A stretch of DNA of 56,899 bases from Pseudomonadota bacterium (GCA_005804965.1 SYOC01000241.1:1-56899); one strand, 5' to 3'. Positions 34,665 to 42,748 are shown, numbered from the stretch's first letter. Numbers and translations are program-made. Notes: generated from the sequence alone by a model not told the origin.

Positions 34665-35213
34665 ATGGCAGAAGAATTGATGAACCCCATCGGCTACGGT
34701 GGCAAAGCACAGAAGCCGTTGGCCCAACGCCTGACCAGCGTACGCGGGAAAACTATTGCCTTGCTGGATATCGGGTTTCCCAACAGCGGGGTGTTTCTCG
34801 ACCGTATGGAAAGCTTGCTAAAAGATCGCTACGGCGTAGCCGAAGTGGTGCGCCATGCCAAGCCGTCGCCCACGCGGATGGCGAAGCCAGAGGTACGCAA
34901 AGACATTCTCTCGCGCTGTCACGGCGTGATCGAAGCGGTGAGTTCGTGAGGATCCTGCATTTCGTGCAGTTCGCACGATGTCGCCTACTTTGAAGAGAAC
35001 GGGATTCCCACCGCCAACATTTCTACGACGGAATTCGTTGCCGCCGCCCGCGTGCAATGCAAAAACCTCGGCATTCCCCAGTACGAGGTCGTGACGGTAC
35101 CACATCCGATTGTTCCCCTGACCAAAGATGAAGTGTGGTCGCGAGCAGATGCGATCATCGACTCGGTCATCGGTAAACTGGTGGCAGAGGAGATGCGGGC
35201 TACGGCGCTGTAG
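34665..35213 (+). CDS. UGSC-family selenoprotein, copy 2 (Sec95)
   Basis: A 182-residue protein through an in-frame UGA at 34947-34949. Sec95 starts the exact family motif U-G-S-C, followed by I-S-C-S-S-H-D. The region after the UGA is collinear with copy 1 (YFEENGIPTANISTTEF against YFEEQGIPTANVTTTEF), showing that it is translated. The N-terminal part shows shared elements such as TVRGKT/TLAGTT, DRMESLLKDRYGV and KPSPTRMAKP. The SECIS hairpin is identical to that of copy 1. It has a strong ribosome-binding site (agaaggagg). Conventional calling would truncate it to 94 residues. Predicted Sec-dependent redox or thiol enzyme; no Cys-containing paralogue is present in the window. Confidence 0.92.
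34947..34980 (+). promoter_or_regulatory. bacterial SECIS element of UGSC copy 2
   Basis: UGA followed by stem TCGTGC/GCACGA (34962-34967 and 34973-34978), loop AGTTC and the same two-U bulge below. The loop begins 19 nt past the UGA, exactly as in copy 1. The run from six bases before the stem through the UG after it is identical in both copies, while flanking codons differ. That is what selection on an RNA element plus the I-S-C-S-S-H-D peptide would produce. Confidence 0.85.
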
Positions 35214-35318
35214 CGCCCACCCGGTAGAGCGGAGCCCTTCTCGGCACGGAAGGAGACGCTTCTCGTCGCCGGGAAAGGCTTCGTGTAGGGAGTCAATATG
35301 CCGAGTGCCCGAGAGAAT

Positions 35319-35343
35319 AAAAAACATGCGAGCAAGGCTCGCA
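35319..35343 (-). terminator. intrinsic terminator of the antitoxin-like operon
   Basis: On the minus strand a 7-bp stem (tgcgagc / gctcgca) with a 3-nt loop is followed closely by six T. It lies about 100 bases past the stop of the 35446-35934 gene and is the likely end of the minus-strand transcript. Confidence 0.75.
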
Positions 35344-35445
35344 ACGTACACCGATGCAGTCTCCCCGCCCCGACGAGCGGCAAGCACACATCGGGGCCGT
35401 CGGAAATGATGGCGAAGTGAAGGGTTGTCGGCCGGCTGGGGAAGG

Positions 35446-35934
35446 TTACGCTGCTTCGGCTTGCCATTCCTCGTGTTCCACGGTCAGACCGAGATGGAAA
35501 ACTCGCGGCAGTTCCTGCGTCGAAATCGCTCGCAACGTTGCGAGCGAATAGTCTCTCACCGGCCCCTTGGTGGCGATCATGAGGCGTAAGAGACGATCGG
35601 CTTGCGCTCCCATGTGGGCCTGGGCTTTTTCCCAGCGCATGACGGTTTCTCGCGTCGTTCCCATATGGGCAGCAAAATCTGCCTCTGACCAGTCGAGATA
35701 TTTGCGTAAATAGCGAATCTCTTCGGCATTCAGTCGAGATGGCTTTGCGATAAGCGCCTGAGCGATAGTTTGATGGAGCGCCTCAATACGGGGAATGGTA
35801 ATCTCTTCCTCTCCACATTGAGAACAGCGACTGACCTCAATGTTCCGTAAGGTCACATGGGACAAACCACAAGCGGTATAGGGAACATCCTTCTTCTGGG
35901 TTTTCATCTTTGCGCCACAGGTCAGGCAATTCAT
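35446..35934 (-). CDS. MqsA-like zinc-finger/XRE antitoxin
   Basis: A 162-residue protein with an N-terminal YgiT-type zinc finger (C3, C6, C37, C40: NCLTCG and CSQCG). An XRE helix-turn-helix follows at about residues 70-110 (EEIRYLRKYLDWSEADFAAHMG, then ETVMRWEKA). This is the two-domain plan of the MqsA antitoxin, a self-repressing DNA-binding protein. The start overlaps the upstream toxin-like stop (TGATG), so the pair is translationally coupled. The order toxin then antitoxin matches mqsRA. An intrinsic terminator lies downstream. Confidence 0.85.
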   Translation of the reverse strand: MNCLTCGAKMKTQKKDVPYTACGLSHVTLRNIEVSRCSQCGEEEITIPRIEALHQTIAQALIAKPSRLNAEEIRYLRKYLDWSEADFAAHMGTTRETVMRWEKAQAHMGAQADRLLRLMIATKGPVRDYSLATLRAISTQELPRVFHLGLTVEHEEWQAEAA

Positions 35935-36215
35935 CAGCGTATCCTCCATGCGGTGACCACAACAAGGTGTGTGTCGGAACGGAAGGCGATTACGACGTAG
36001 ATCGAGGCAGCTCGGACTCGATACCGCCAAGTACCCGCTCGTAATTCAGGCGGTTCCACTACGCCACCGCGTAAGACATTCGTGCAATCAATAGTTGTCA
36101 AATGATCCTTCGCCATTTCCTGCAAGGCGTGAGTAGAGAACCCCACCTTTCCAACCGGCAAGATCCTGTGAATGAGTTGTCGGGCATAGTGCAGAGCAAA
36201 AGGTTCGCCTGTCAT
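35934..36215 (-). CDS. DUF4258-type putative toxin paired with the MqsA-like antitoxin
   Basis: A 93-residue protein with the DUF4258 pattern: FSTHALQEMAKDHLTTIDCTNVLRGG, then GTWRYRV, then YVVIAFR and the terminal VVVTAWR. Proteins of this class are found beside YgiT/MqsA-type antitoxins and are thought to be RNA-targeting toxins with a RelE/BrnT-like fold. The ATG at 36215 is the first start giving a normal length. It is coupled to the antitoxin gene through TGATG. It lies 61 bases after the LarA-family gene, so cotranscription with larA is possible. Toxicity is inferred only from family and context. Confidence 0.78.
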   Translation of the reverse strand: MTGEPFALHYARQLIHRILPVGKVGFSTHALQEMAKDHLTTIDCTNVLRGGVVEPPELRAGTWRYRVRAASIYVVIAFRSDTHLVVVTAWRIR

Positions 36216-36276
36216 AAATGGTAGGCTGGCAAGTTTTGTCTTAGTGACGATACGAAGAAAATCCAGAGCCGGTACT

Positions 36277-37557
36277 TCACGTTCCCGCCACTGCCAACTG
36301 CGAAAACACATACGGACCTTCGGGGATGATAGCGACGTGCGCACCGTGCGGCAGCTCGCGACACAACGCCGCCACCGCTTCGTCCGGGCGGTCGAATACT
36401 GGCCCCCACAGATATTGCCGATCTGCCAACGGAATGCCTGGAGTACAAAAGGCAAGGCTCGCCTTGCTGGCGACTAGGGCCAGCTTTTCCAGTTGCCATT
36501 GGTCGATGACGACTGGCTCTTTTTCCGTGGTATCGAGACAGGCTTGAGCATCGGGAAACCGCCGCACGAAGTTCGTGAACTCCGGGCTGCCGAGTCCTTC
36601 CTGACAGGCGGCGGCCAGCAGAATCCGCCCACCCGGCTTCACGATATGCGACGCTGCCGTCACGCCTTTCACGCTTTGGTAATAGGTGAGATCAAGCGGA
36701 TATCCGGCACTGGTGGTCACTACGGCATCGACTGGTGCTGCCAGCAAGGCCAGAGTCGCTTGGCGGACAAACTCGACTCCAGCAGCATGCGCGGCAGTCG
36801 GCTCGCCAGCAAAGACGCGGGCAATCTGCCGTGAGCGGGTCAGCGCAACATCGACGATAAAATCGTGACGAGCCATCGCCGCAATTTCCAATAGCTCGCG
36901 ATGCAGCGGGTTGTCGGGAAACGAGCCTTCCACGACTTGCGGGTCGCGCATGAAAAAGGGGCTGTGGAGTCGTTTGATAGTGGCTTCTCCTGCCAACCCC
37001 GGCGCGACCAATTTGCGCCCGCCGGAGAAGCCGAGCATCAGATGTGGCTCGATGAAGCCGAGCGAGAGATGGAGATCGCTGGCGATGAAGCGTCGGTCAA
37101 TCAACACATGGGTGCCGGAGCGTGTCGTGCCCAGATCAAGATGAGAAGAAACATCACGGGCGTCATGAGAGACGACGGCGTACTGCCCGAGGATGTCCGG
37201 GCCAACGATTTCGAGTAACTCTTGCGGCGTCGCCGCCCGGTGCAGCCCGGTGGCAATCAGCAGAACGACCCCAGCACGCGGTACTCCAGCCTGTTCCAAG
37301 GTGCGCAGCACATGCGGGAGCACGATGCGGTTTGGTGCTGGGCGGGTAATATCGCAAATCGAAATCGCAGCAGTCTTTTTTCCGCGCGCCAGCTCCAGCA
37401 ACGACGGCGTGCCGATGGGATGAGCGAGCGCCTCGGCCAGTGCGGCATCCGCCGAGGCTGCGGCTTCTGCCGACTTGGCATGCAGGACACTGGCGTGTAC
37501 GTGCGCAGGAATGTCGATTTCGGCACCATCGCGGCCAAACGCGAGGGTCACTTTCAT
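36277..37557 (-). CDS. LarA-family nickel-pincer-type racemase/epimerase
   Basis: A 426-residue protein of the lactate racemase family. The four functional residues of Lactiplantibacillus LarA (H108, H174, K184, H200) map two positions earlier here: H106 in GLHR, H172 in EPHL, K182 in GGRK (the pincer-attachment lysine) and H198 in RLHS. It should therefore bind a nickel-pincer nucleotide and racemise or epimerise a 2-hydroxyacid. The cofactor-maturation genes larB, larC and larE are not in the window. Many homologues act on other 2-hydroxyacids, so D/L-lactate is not certain. The first gene of a possible minus-strand unit with the toxin-antitoxin-like pair. Confidence 0.88.
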   Translation of the reverse strand: MKVTLAFGRDGAEIDIPAHVHASVLHAKSAEAAASADAALAEALAHPIGTPSLLELARGKKTAAISICDITRPAPNRIVLPHVLRTLEQAGVPRAGVVLLIATGLHRAATPQELLEIVGPDILGQYAVVSHDARDVSSHLDLGTTRSGTHVLIDRRFIASDLHLSLGFIEPHLMLGFSGGRKLVAPGLAGEATIKRLHSPFFMRDPQVVEGSFPDNPLHRELLEIAAMARHDFIVDVALTRSRQIARVFAGEPTAAHAAGVEFVRQATLALLAAPVDAVVTTSAGYPLDLTYYQSVKGVTAASHIVKPGGRILLAAACQEGLGSPEFTNFVRRFPDAQACLDTTEKEPVVIDQWQLEKLALVASKASLAFCTPGIPLADRQYLWGPVFDRPDEAVAALCRELPHGAHVAIIPEGPYVFSQLAVAGT

Positions 37558-37704
37558 GGCGGTCTCCTCAACTGGCTAGGTTTTCCGGTTCGTTTGCCGG
37601 TGCAACCATAACCCAAGGCCGATCCATTGACAGCCCCTCTCCTTCTCTCGCATAATCACGCCACATTGCCCCGCGACTGCGGGCAAACAGCAAAGGAGGA
37701 GAGC

Positions 37705-38127
37705 ATGGCGCAAAAAAGTATCGAGACCATGGTTCGTGAGATGGCCGACCGGGAGGCGATCCGCGATTTACCACTGAGGTATTGTCATAACGTGTGGAAA
37801 AAAGACGTGCCAGCCATCGTGAGTTTGTTTACCGCCGATGGCGAGTTTGACGCTGGCGGTGCCCAGCTTGCGGCCAAAGGCACAGCCGAGCTGCTGAAAG
37901 CCTACCAACAAGGGCTTGCCGATCTCGACCCCCATCCTTTCATCCACAATCATGTCTTCGAGTTGCATGGACCTGATCGCGCGACAGGTAACTGTTACTT
38001 GGAACTGCGCGCCACACGCGATGGGAAAACCATCAGCGGTGCCGGCCATTACGACGACGAATATGTGAGAGTCGGCGACGAGTGGAAATTCCGCTCGCGC
38101 AAGTTCCACGTCTACTATTTCGGGTAG
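37705..38127 (+). CDS. SnoaL/NTF2-like protein
   Basis: A 140-residue protein with the NTF2-like cone fold pattern: a helical start (ADREAIRDLPLRYCHNVWKKD), VSLFTADGEFDAGG, then strands ending in DEWKFRSRKFHVYYF. The family includes small isomerases, dehydratases, hydrolases and non-catalytic binding proteins, so no reaction is assigned. The ATG at 37705 has a strong aaaggaggag ribosome-binding site. It is divergent from the LarA-family gene with 147 bases between them. No operon partner on the plus strand. Confidence 0.8.
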   Translation: MAQKSIETMVREMADREAIRDLPLRYCHNVWKKDVPAIVSLFTADGEFDAGGAQLAAKGTAELLKAYQQGLADLDPHPFIHNHVFELHGPDRATGNCYLELRATRDGKTISGAGHYDDEYVRVGDEWKFRSRKFHVYYFG

Positions 38128-38262
38128 CGCTCTCTGGAGTTGCGACTTCGGTCTCGCACCAGCAGGAGCCTGCACTCAGAGATAAGCGGTCATGTGGGCG
38201 CGGCACCGTCTTTCAGGGGTCGGGTTTTTGCGGAAAGACCCTCCCCCTCCCTAAAAATTCGA

Positions 38263-38279
38263 CCAGGGCTTCGCCCTGG
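38263..38279. repeat. hairpin-forming repeat in the 38128-38385 intergenic region
   Basis: A 7-bp stem (ccagggc / gccctgg) with a ttc loop lies within GC-rich non-coding sequence downstream of both the SnoaL-like gene and the minus-strand conflict operon. The region also carries a pyrimidine-rich tract (cctttttcttgctttttta). It may terminate transcription. No gene seen in this gap. Confidence 0.5.
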
Positions 38280-38385
38280 ACCCCCAGCCATCCGCCTTTC
38301 CCCGGCCTGCGCCGGGCGGCGCGGTCTCCGACTCCGCGCTCGCCTCGCCGCTGTCCGGCTCTTTCCTTTTTCTTGCTTTTTTAGC

Positions 38386-39855
38386 TCACACGGAACTCGC
38401 ACAGCGGAAGCCGAGGTAGCCGTAGCGGTAGCCTGGGGAGTACGCGTAGCGATAGGCAGAGCGGACGTCCTGCGCATACCAGACCCAGCTGCCGCCCCGA
38501 ATAACTCGAAGGGCACCAGCGGTCGTTGGACCAAGAGGATCGAACACGCTCGCATCAGTGTACGTCCGCAGACCATCATGACACCACTCCGCCACGTTGC
38601 CGTGTACGTCATACAGCCCCCACGCATTCGGCTTGAGCTGCCCCACTGGATGCGTCCTCCATTTGGCATTGGCGCGGTACCACCCATAGCCCGGCAGTTG
38701 GCGTTCATCATCCCCGAAACAATACACCCCGCTCGACCCCGCCCGCGCCGCATATTCCCACTCCGCTTCTGTCGGCAATCGGTACGCCTTCCCCTCTTGC
38801 TCGCCCAACCGACGCACAAACTCTTGGGTGTCCTCCCAGGAGACTTGCTCCACCGGGCGATTCGGATCACCTTTGAAACGACTCGGATTGGTACCCATCA
38901 CCGCCTGCCACTGCCCCTGCGTCACTTGGTATTTCCCCAAGTAGAAGGGCTTGGTGATCTGCACAAGGTGGACCGGCTTCTCGCTATCGAAACCATTCTC
39001 CGACCCCATCCGAAACTCGCCCGCAGGAATCAACACGAACTCCATGCCGATAGAGTTGCGAAAGGTCGGAGCGAGAAGGGGCGGTGGCGACGCAGCCGCA
39101 GCCGCACTATTTTCCCACTCTTTATCTTTTCCTCTCCAATCATCCGCGAGATCGCGAGGCGAGCGTAAGGTGACTCGGCCAATCTTGATCTTTTCGTCCG
39201 GCAGCCGGGCGAGCAGCTTGCGCCCGTGTTCCGCTTGCCCATCCGCTATCGCCTGCACGCCAGCAGCATAGGTCAATAACTGCGGGTATTGCGCCAAAGG
39301 AACCGATAGACAGGAGACAAGACCGCCAAGTTGCACGTGGACGACGGACTCCTGTGGAGCCGTCGCTTGTTGAAGTGCGGCGGCCAATTGCTCGGCTGCC
39401 GTGCCGGGAGCGAGGAACGCCAACGCCACCCAACGCTGCATTTCCCAATAGTCCTTGGCCACACGGTCCGATTGCTCACGAAAAGTCCGGCTGCGGCGTT
39501 CGACATAGGCAAGGAGGAATTGGGTGACCTGCTGCACGCGCGGAGTGGTCTCGGCGGCATAGGTCGCAACCAGTTCGTCGAGCAACAGCCGTTGCACCTC
39601 GGCATCGAACTGGAAGTAGCCACCGCCCAGGTCTTCGCAGAATGGTGCCAACAACACGTCGGCCTCGACTGCGGGATCGTGCGCCGCCTCAGGCACGAAA
39701 TTGACGCGCAAGAGATGGAGCACATCCAGGCGGAAACTTTGCGGCACGGCGGCATGCAACGCCAACCGTAGCGCACCCTCACCACGCTGCCGCGCAAACT
39801 GGATAAGGGCATGGTATGCCTCGAGCGGGTTCATCCCTGTAGCGACCTGCATCAT
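38386..39855 (-). CDS. conflict-operon protein with C-terminal FGE/C-lectin-fold domain
   Basis: A 489-residue protein. Residues 1-260 are a helical domain without a recognised name. From about 265 it is an FGE-sulfatase/SUMF1-type domain (PAGEFRMGS, then KYQVTQGQW, YRLPTEAEWEYAAR, GLYDVHGNVAEW, RVIRGGSW). The active-site cysteine pair of true formylglycine-generating enzymes is not in the C-terminal segment, so catalytic sulfatase activation is unlikely; C-lectin-type ligand sensing fits better. The last 40 residues read SAYRYAYSPGYRYGYLGF, where common homologues have Asn-rich text, as in DGR variable regions. It is the last gene of the DUF4062/iSTAND-MoxR-VWA operon, 21 bases after the VWA gene. 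Confidence 0.85.
   Translation of the reverse strand: MMQVATGMNPLEAYHALIQFARQRGEGALRLALHAAVPQSFRLDVLHLLRVNFVPEAAHDPAVEADVLLAPFCEDLGGGYFQFDAEVQRLLLDELVATYAAETTPRVQQVTQFLLAYVERRSRTFREQSDRVAKDYWEMQRWVALAFLAPGTAAEQLAAALQQATAPQESVVHVQLGGLVSCLSVPLAQYPQLLTYAAGVQAIADGQAEHGRKLLARLPDEKIKIGRVTLRSPRDLADDWRGKDKEWENSAAAAASPPPLLAPTFRNSIGMEFVLIPAGEFRMGSENGFDSEKPVHLVQITKPFYLGKYQVTQGQWQAVMGTNPSRFKGDPNRPVEQVSWEDTQEFVRRLGEQEGKAYRLPTEAEWEYAARAGSSGVYCFGDDERQLPGYGWYRANAKWRTHPVGQLKPNAWGLYDVHGNVAEWCHDGLRTYTDASVFDPLGPTTAGALRVIRGGSWVWYAQDVRSAYRYAYSPGYRYGYLGFRCASSV
38400..38512 (-). other. candidate variable region (DGR-type) at the FGE-domain C-terminus
   Basis: The segment from GGSW to the stop contains a run of codons such as TAC, GCG, GGC and TAC at the alternating positions that carry AAC (Asn) in ordinary members of the family. 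Replacement of adenines at Asn codons in a C-terminal C-lectin fold is the hallmark of diversity-generating retroelement targets. No template repeat or reverse transcriptase gene is in the window, so this is a candidate only. Confidence 0.4.
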
Positions 39856-39876
39856 GATCGTGTACTCATTCCTCGC

Positions 39877-40947
39877 TTACGCATTCCGTTGCCCACGCAA
39901 CACATCAATGGCGTTCACCACTCCATCTTCAGTCAGCTCGACCATAGTGAGCTGCGGCAGACGGCGAATCTGCTCGGCAGTAGACCCCGGCCACCGCAAC
40001 TGCGGCATGGGGTTGACCCACACGACCGGACGCCAGCATTCGCGCACGCTGGTCAGGAACCGCACGGTCTCGTCCAACCTTGGCCGACTGCGCCGTCCTC
40101 GCGCCGCCCCACCATCGCTCACGATGAAGAGCGGACGGTCGGCATGCCGCTGCATCAGGTCGCGTAATGACACGGGGTGGGTCAAGGTCGGCTGCTCGTA
40201 CACAACCTCGTCGGGCACGTTATGGAAATAGTACAGATGCGCCGCACCCAACTGACTTTCCCGCAACGACTCGGTCAACAGCGGGAAAAAGCTCCGCCAC
40301 GGCTCCATGCTCGGACTGGCATCGACCAGCACCAGCAGCCGCGCTTGGTTGCGACGAACAGGCAGCAGCGCAGGTGCGGCTAGGACCCCGAGCCGACACT
40401 GCTGTTGTATGGTGCGCTCAATATCGAGTTCCACACCCGGCCCGCTCCGCAACGCACGCCGAAACCGCCGCCACATGACAATCAGAGCGCGGACACTGAT
40501 GAGCGGACGCATGTCGAGCACGAACGACTGATCGGGCGCGGACGGCACCTGCGCTTGCGGCAGCCCCCAGCCAGTGTGTGTCGGCCTCACGAATTGCACA
40601 GCCAAGCGTTGCCCTGAAGGAGCGTCAGTTGCCGGTTGGTTCTTGGTGCGAGATTGCTCGTGTGCAGCGCGCGTTCGTTGCCGCCCCGTGCCACGCTTGC
40701 CAGTCCAGCCGACAATCTCTTGCGGCGTGGGTTCGGGTATCGCGCGAAACAGCACCTCAATCTGGCGGCGCTCTTCCTCCGTCCGTGCCCACAGGGTTTC
40801 GCACAGCCATTGCAAATCCCGCCGGCAGTAGCGCCCATATCCTTGCCGGAGTGCGAGCAACATCTCTTGATAATCACGCACGTGCAGAGGAAACCCTTGG
40901 CGCACGAGATGGTGAAAGAGTCCGGCGAGGACGAATTCGGTATCCAC
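39877..40947 (-). CDS. VWA protein of the MoxR conflict operon (SAV_2336-like N-terminus)
   Basis: A 356-residue protein. The N-terminal about 70 residues (FVLAGLFHHLVRQGFPLHVRDYQEML) resemble the SAV_2336-type domain found at the N-terminus of MoxR-associated VWA proteins. A proline-rich linker follows, then a VWA domain with the MIDAS motif DASPS (LLVLVDASPSMEPW) and a FIVSDGGA segment. It probably serves as the metal-dependent adaptor that couples the MoxR ATPase to the C-lectin-fold protein encoded next. It starts at GTG 15 bases after the MoxR stop with aagga upstream. Cytoplasmic. Confidence 0.85.
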   Translation of the reverse strand: MDTEFVLAGLFHHLVRQGFPLHVRDYQEMLLALRQGYGRYCRRDLQWLCETLWARTEEERRQIEVLFRAIPEPTPQEIVGWTGKRGTGRQRTRAAHEQSRTKNQPATDAPSGQRLAVQFVRPTHTGWGLPQAQVPSAPDQSFVLDMRPLISVRALIVMWRRFRRALRSGPGVELDIERTIQQQCRLGVLAAPALLPVRRNQARLLVLVDASPSMEPWRSFFPLLTESLRESQLGAAHLYYFHNVPDEVVYEQPTLTHPVSLRDLMQRHADRPLFIVSDGGAARGRRSRPRLDETVRFLTSVRECWRPVVWVNPMPQLRWPGSTAEQIRRLPQLTMVELTEDGVVNAIDVLRGQRNA

Positions 40948-40962
40948 AACTGATCCTTACAC

Positions 40963-41871
40963 TTATGTTTTCACCAAGCTCGGATAGGTATCGAGATCGC
41001 TCATCGTCTTGAACAGCATCTCCCACTGCGGCGGAAGAGCGGGACGTTCCTTGAGGCTTTCCACGGTCTCGCCTTTCCAATGGAGAATCTTCACCCAATC
41101 GATCAATTCGCCAGTTGAAGGCGGCTTCTGGGTATTGCCCACAGCGGTGTTCCGTACCTGTTGGAACGCCTCAACTGCCGCCCAGAGCAGCTCGGCGCTC
41201 AAGGTTGCCGAGGTGAGGCCGACGTTCATGCGCACGATGGCGGCTAAGTCTTCGGGGGTCTCAGGGAAACGCAGGCGCACATAAAGACAGCGTCGCAGGA
41301 ACGGCTCAGGTAATCGCTTCTCTCGGTTGCTGGTGATGACGACGATGGGATGCGCCTCCCGCTTTCCTTCCACCGTCCGGCCAAACCCCTTCTCTTTTTG
41401 ACAGAAGGCTTCTTCCTCGTCCGGCAAGTCGTCGATCTGAAAAGAGAACCTATCGAGGACGTCGAGCAAATCGTTGGGAAAGTCGATATCGGCTTTGTCC
41501 ACCTCGTCGATGAGCACCACACACCGTTGCTGTCGCTGGATGGCCTCTCCCAAAGGACCAAGCGACAGATACGGGTAGAGGTATTGCGCCTGGGCATTGC
41601 CGGGACGTTGGGCGTCTTGCAAGCGTCGCAACGCATTCACCCGGTAGAGCAGGTCTTGCGCATGTGTCGTGCTTTTCACGGAAATTCTGATGACCGGGTC
41701 GAGCTGGAGTTCTGCCGCGATAGAAGACGCCAACATGGTCTTGCCACAGCCGGGTTCGCCCTCGACCAGAAGAGGGCGGTCCAGATCAATCGCCAGATTA
41801 ACGATATCGGCAACTTTGGCGGACGCAAGATAAAAATCCGTGCCTGTACCGGTATAGCGGAGTTCGCTCAT
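40963..41871 (-). CDS. MoxR-class AAA ATPase
   Basis: A 302-residue AAA+ ATPase. Walker A GEPGCGKT is at residues 38-45, Walker B VVLIDEVDKAD follows, then the sensor-1 Asn in VVITSNREKRLPEPFLRRC with the adjacent arginine region. This is the MoxR/RavA type that partners VWA proteins in remodelling or activation complexes. Its ATG overlaps the stop of the inactive-STAND frame (ATGA), and the VWA gene follows after 15 bases. In conflict systems of this kind the ATPase is thought to gate the response; that role is inferred here from the neighbours. Confidence 0.92.
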   Translation of the reverse strand: MSELRYTGTGTDFYLASAKVADIVNLAIDLDRPLLVEGEPGCGKTMLASSIAAELQLDPVIRISVKSTTHAQDLLYRVNALRRLQDAQRPGNAQAQYLYPYLSLGPLGEAIQRQQRCVVLIDEVDKADIDFPNDLLDVLDRFSFQIDDLPDEEEAFCQKEKGFGRTVEGKREAHPIVVITSNREKRLPEPFLRRCLYVRLRFPETPEDLAAIVRMNVGLTSATLSAELLWAAVEAFQQVRNTAVGNTQKPPSTGELIDWVKILHWKGETVESLKERPALPPQWEMLFKTMSDLDTYPSLVKT

Positions 41872-42713
41872 GGTTCCTCATTCTCCAACCAGAGGCTTTC
41901 GTCTTTCAGACGCTCGAACACCCGCACGGGCGTCGGGTCGGGTTCACCTTTGGCATTGTGTAAAACATTCCTAGCGATCTCTCCCAGCCTTCCCGACCCA
42001 TCCTCCGTCATGCCACGCACCTCCAGCAACCACTGCACCACGTCACGATCACTCAAGTCCGTCAACCGAGGAAGCAAGATCAACTTTCGGTAATCTAACG
42101 GCGCGTCAGTTGGCGTCCGTTGCCAAGGAACGTCTGCGCCTTGGTCGAGATCGCCAATATAGTCGGTCACGATGGCTACCAAACGGTGGCTCTTGGGGAA
42201 CCGCGCACGCGATTCTTGCAGGTGCGCGAACAATGGTAGCCAAAAATGCTGTTGAAAAGCGAAGACGCCGCCCGCTAACCGGTGGATCTGGTCCAACACC
42301 AAGCCCAACGGCTGGCGCATGAGTTCAGCAGCGACGCGTTCCGCCAAATCCTGAAGCGTCAGAACCGGCCCAGGTTCCGTGAGACCGAGCCTTTGCGCAA
42401 CCCAAGGGATCAAGACCGACACATCGTACTGATCGTGCAGCGGCCTACCGAGGCTAGTGGGACGACCACGAAGCAAGGTTGGGGTCTGAAGCAACTGTCG
42501 TAAGAAAAAGCGATGTCCGGCGTCTTCATGGCCGGAGACCAACAGCGCACAAGATGGCACCGTCGGCTGGAGCGCTAAATCCGTGACAACGTCACGCACT
42601 GCGTCGAACTGCGGCTTCCGCCCCAACCGCCCACATTCGGCTTCGGAAGGACCTCTTACAGGCTGCGTTTCGGTAGCACCCTCGCCTTGCTTGGTAGCAG
42701 CAAGAGGAGACAT
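41868..42713 (-). CDS. inactive-STAND-like P-loop protein, downstream part of a split gene
   Basis: 281 residues from ATG 42713. The N-terminal part is a low-complexity linker. Then comes a STAND-like NTPase region with a degenerate Walker A (SGHEDAGHRFFLRQLL in place of GxxxxGK[ST]), LGLVLDQIHRLAGG as a Walker-B-like segment and LLPRLTDLSDRDVVQWL as the winged part. It fits the 'inactive STAND' domains of bacterial conflict proteins. The same frame continues upstream without a stop to a seven-A run at 42835-42841, where the DUF4062 domain is in the preceding frame. The two are therefore probably one gene. Confidence 0.78.
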   Translation of the reverse strand: MSPLAATKQGEGATETQPVRGPSEAECGRLGRKPQFDAVRDVVTDLALQPTVPSCALLVSGHEDAGHRFFLRQLLQTPTLLRGRPTSLGRPLHDQYDVSVLIPWVAQRLGLTEPGPVLTLQDLAERVAAELMRQPLGLVLDQIHRLAGGVFAFQQHFWLPLFAHLQESRARFPKSHRLVAIVTDYIGDLDQGADVPWQRTPTDAPLDYRKLILLPRLTDLSDRDVVQWLLEVRGMTEDGSGRLGEIARNVLHNAKGEPDPTPVRVFERLKDESLWLENEEP

Positions 42714-42748
42714 CTGACGACGCGAACAAAATACCGCAGCGCGAAGCT

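Noticed and set aside
35298-35420. Short plus-strand frame of about 41 codons after UGSC copy 2
   Set aside because: It overlaps the intrinsic terminator of the minus-strand operon and lacks a ribosome-binding site or recognisable content.
38386-39855. True formylglycine-generating enzyme acting on sulfatases
   Set aside because: The C-terminal active-site cysteines are not present, there is no sulfatase gene nearby, and the operon context is MoxR-VWA.
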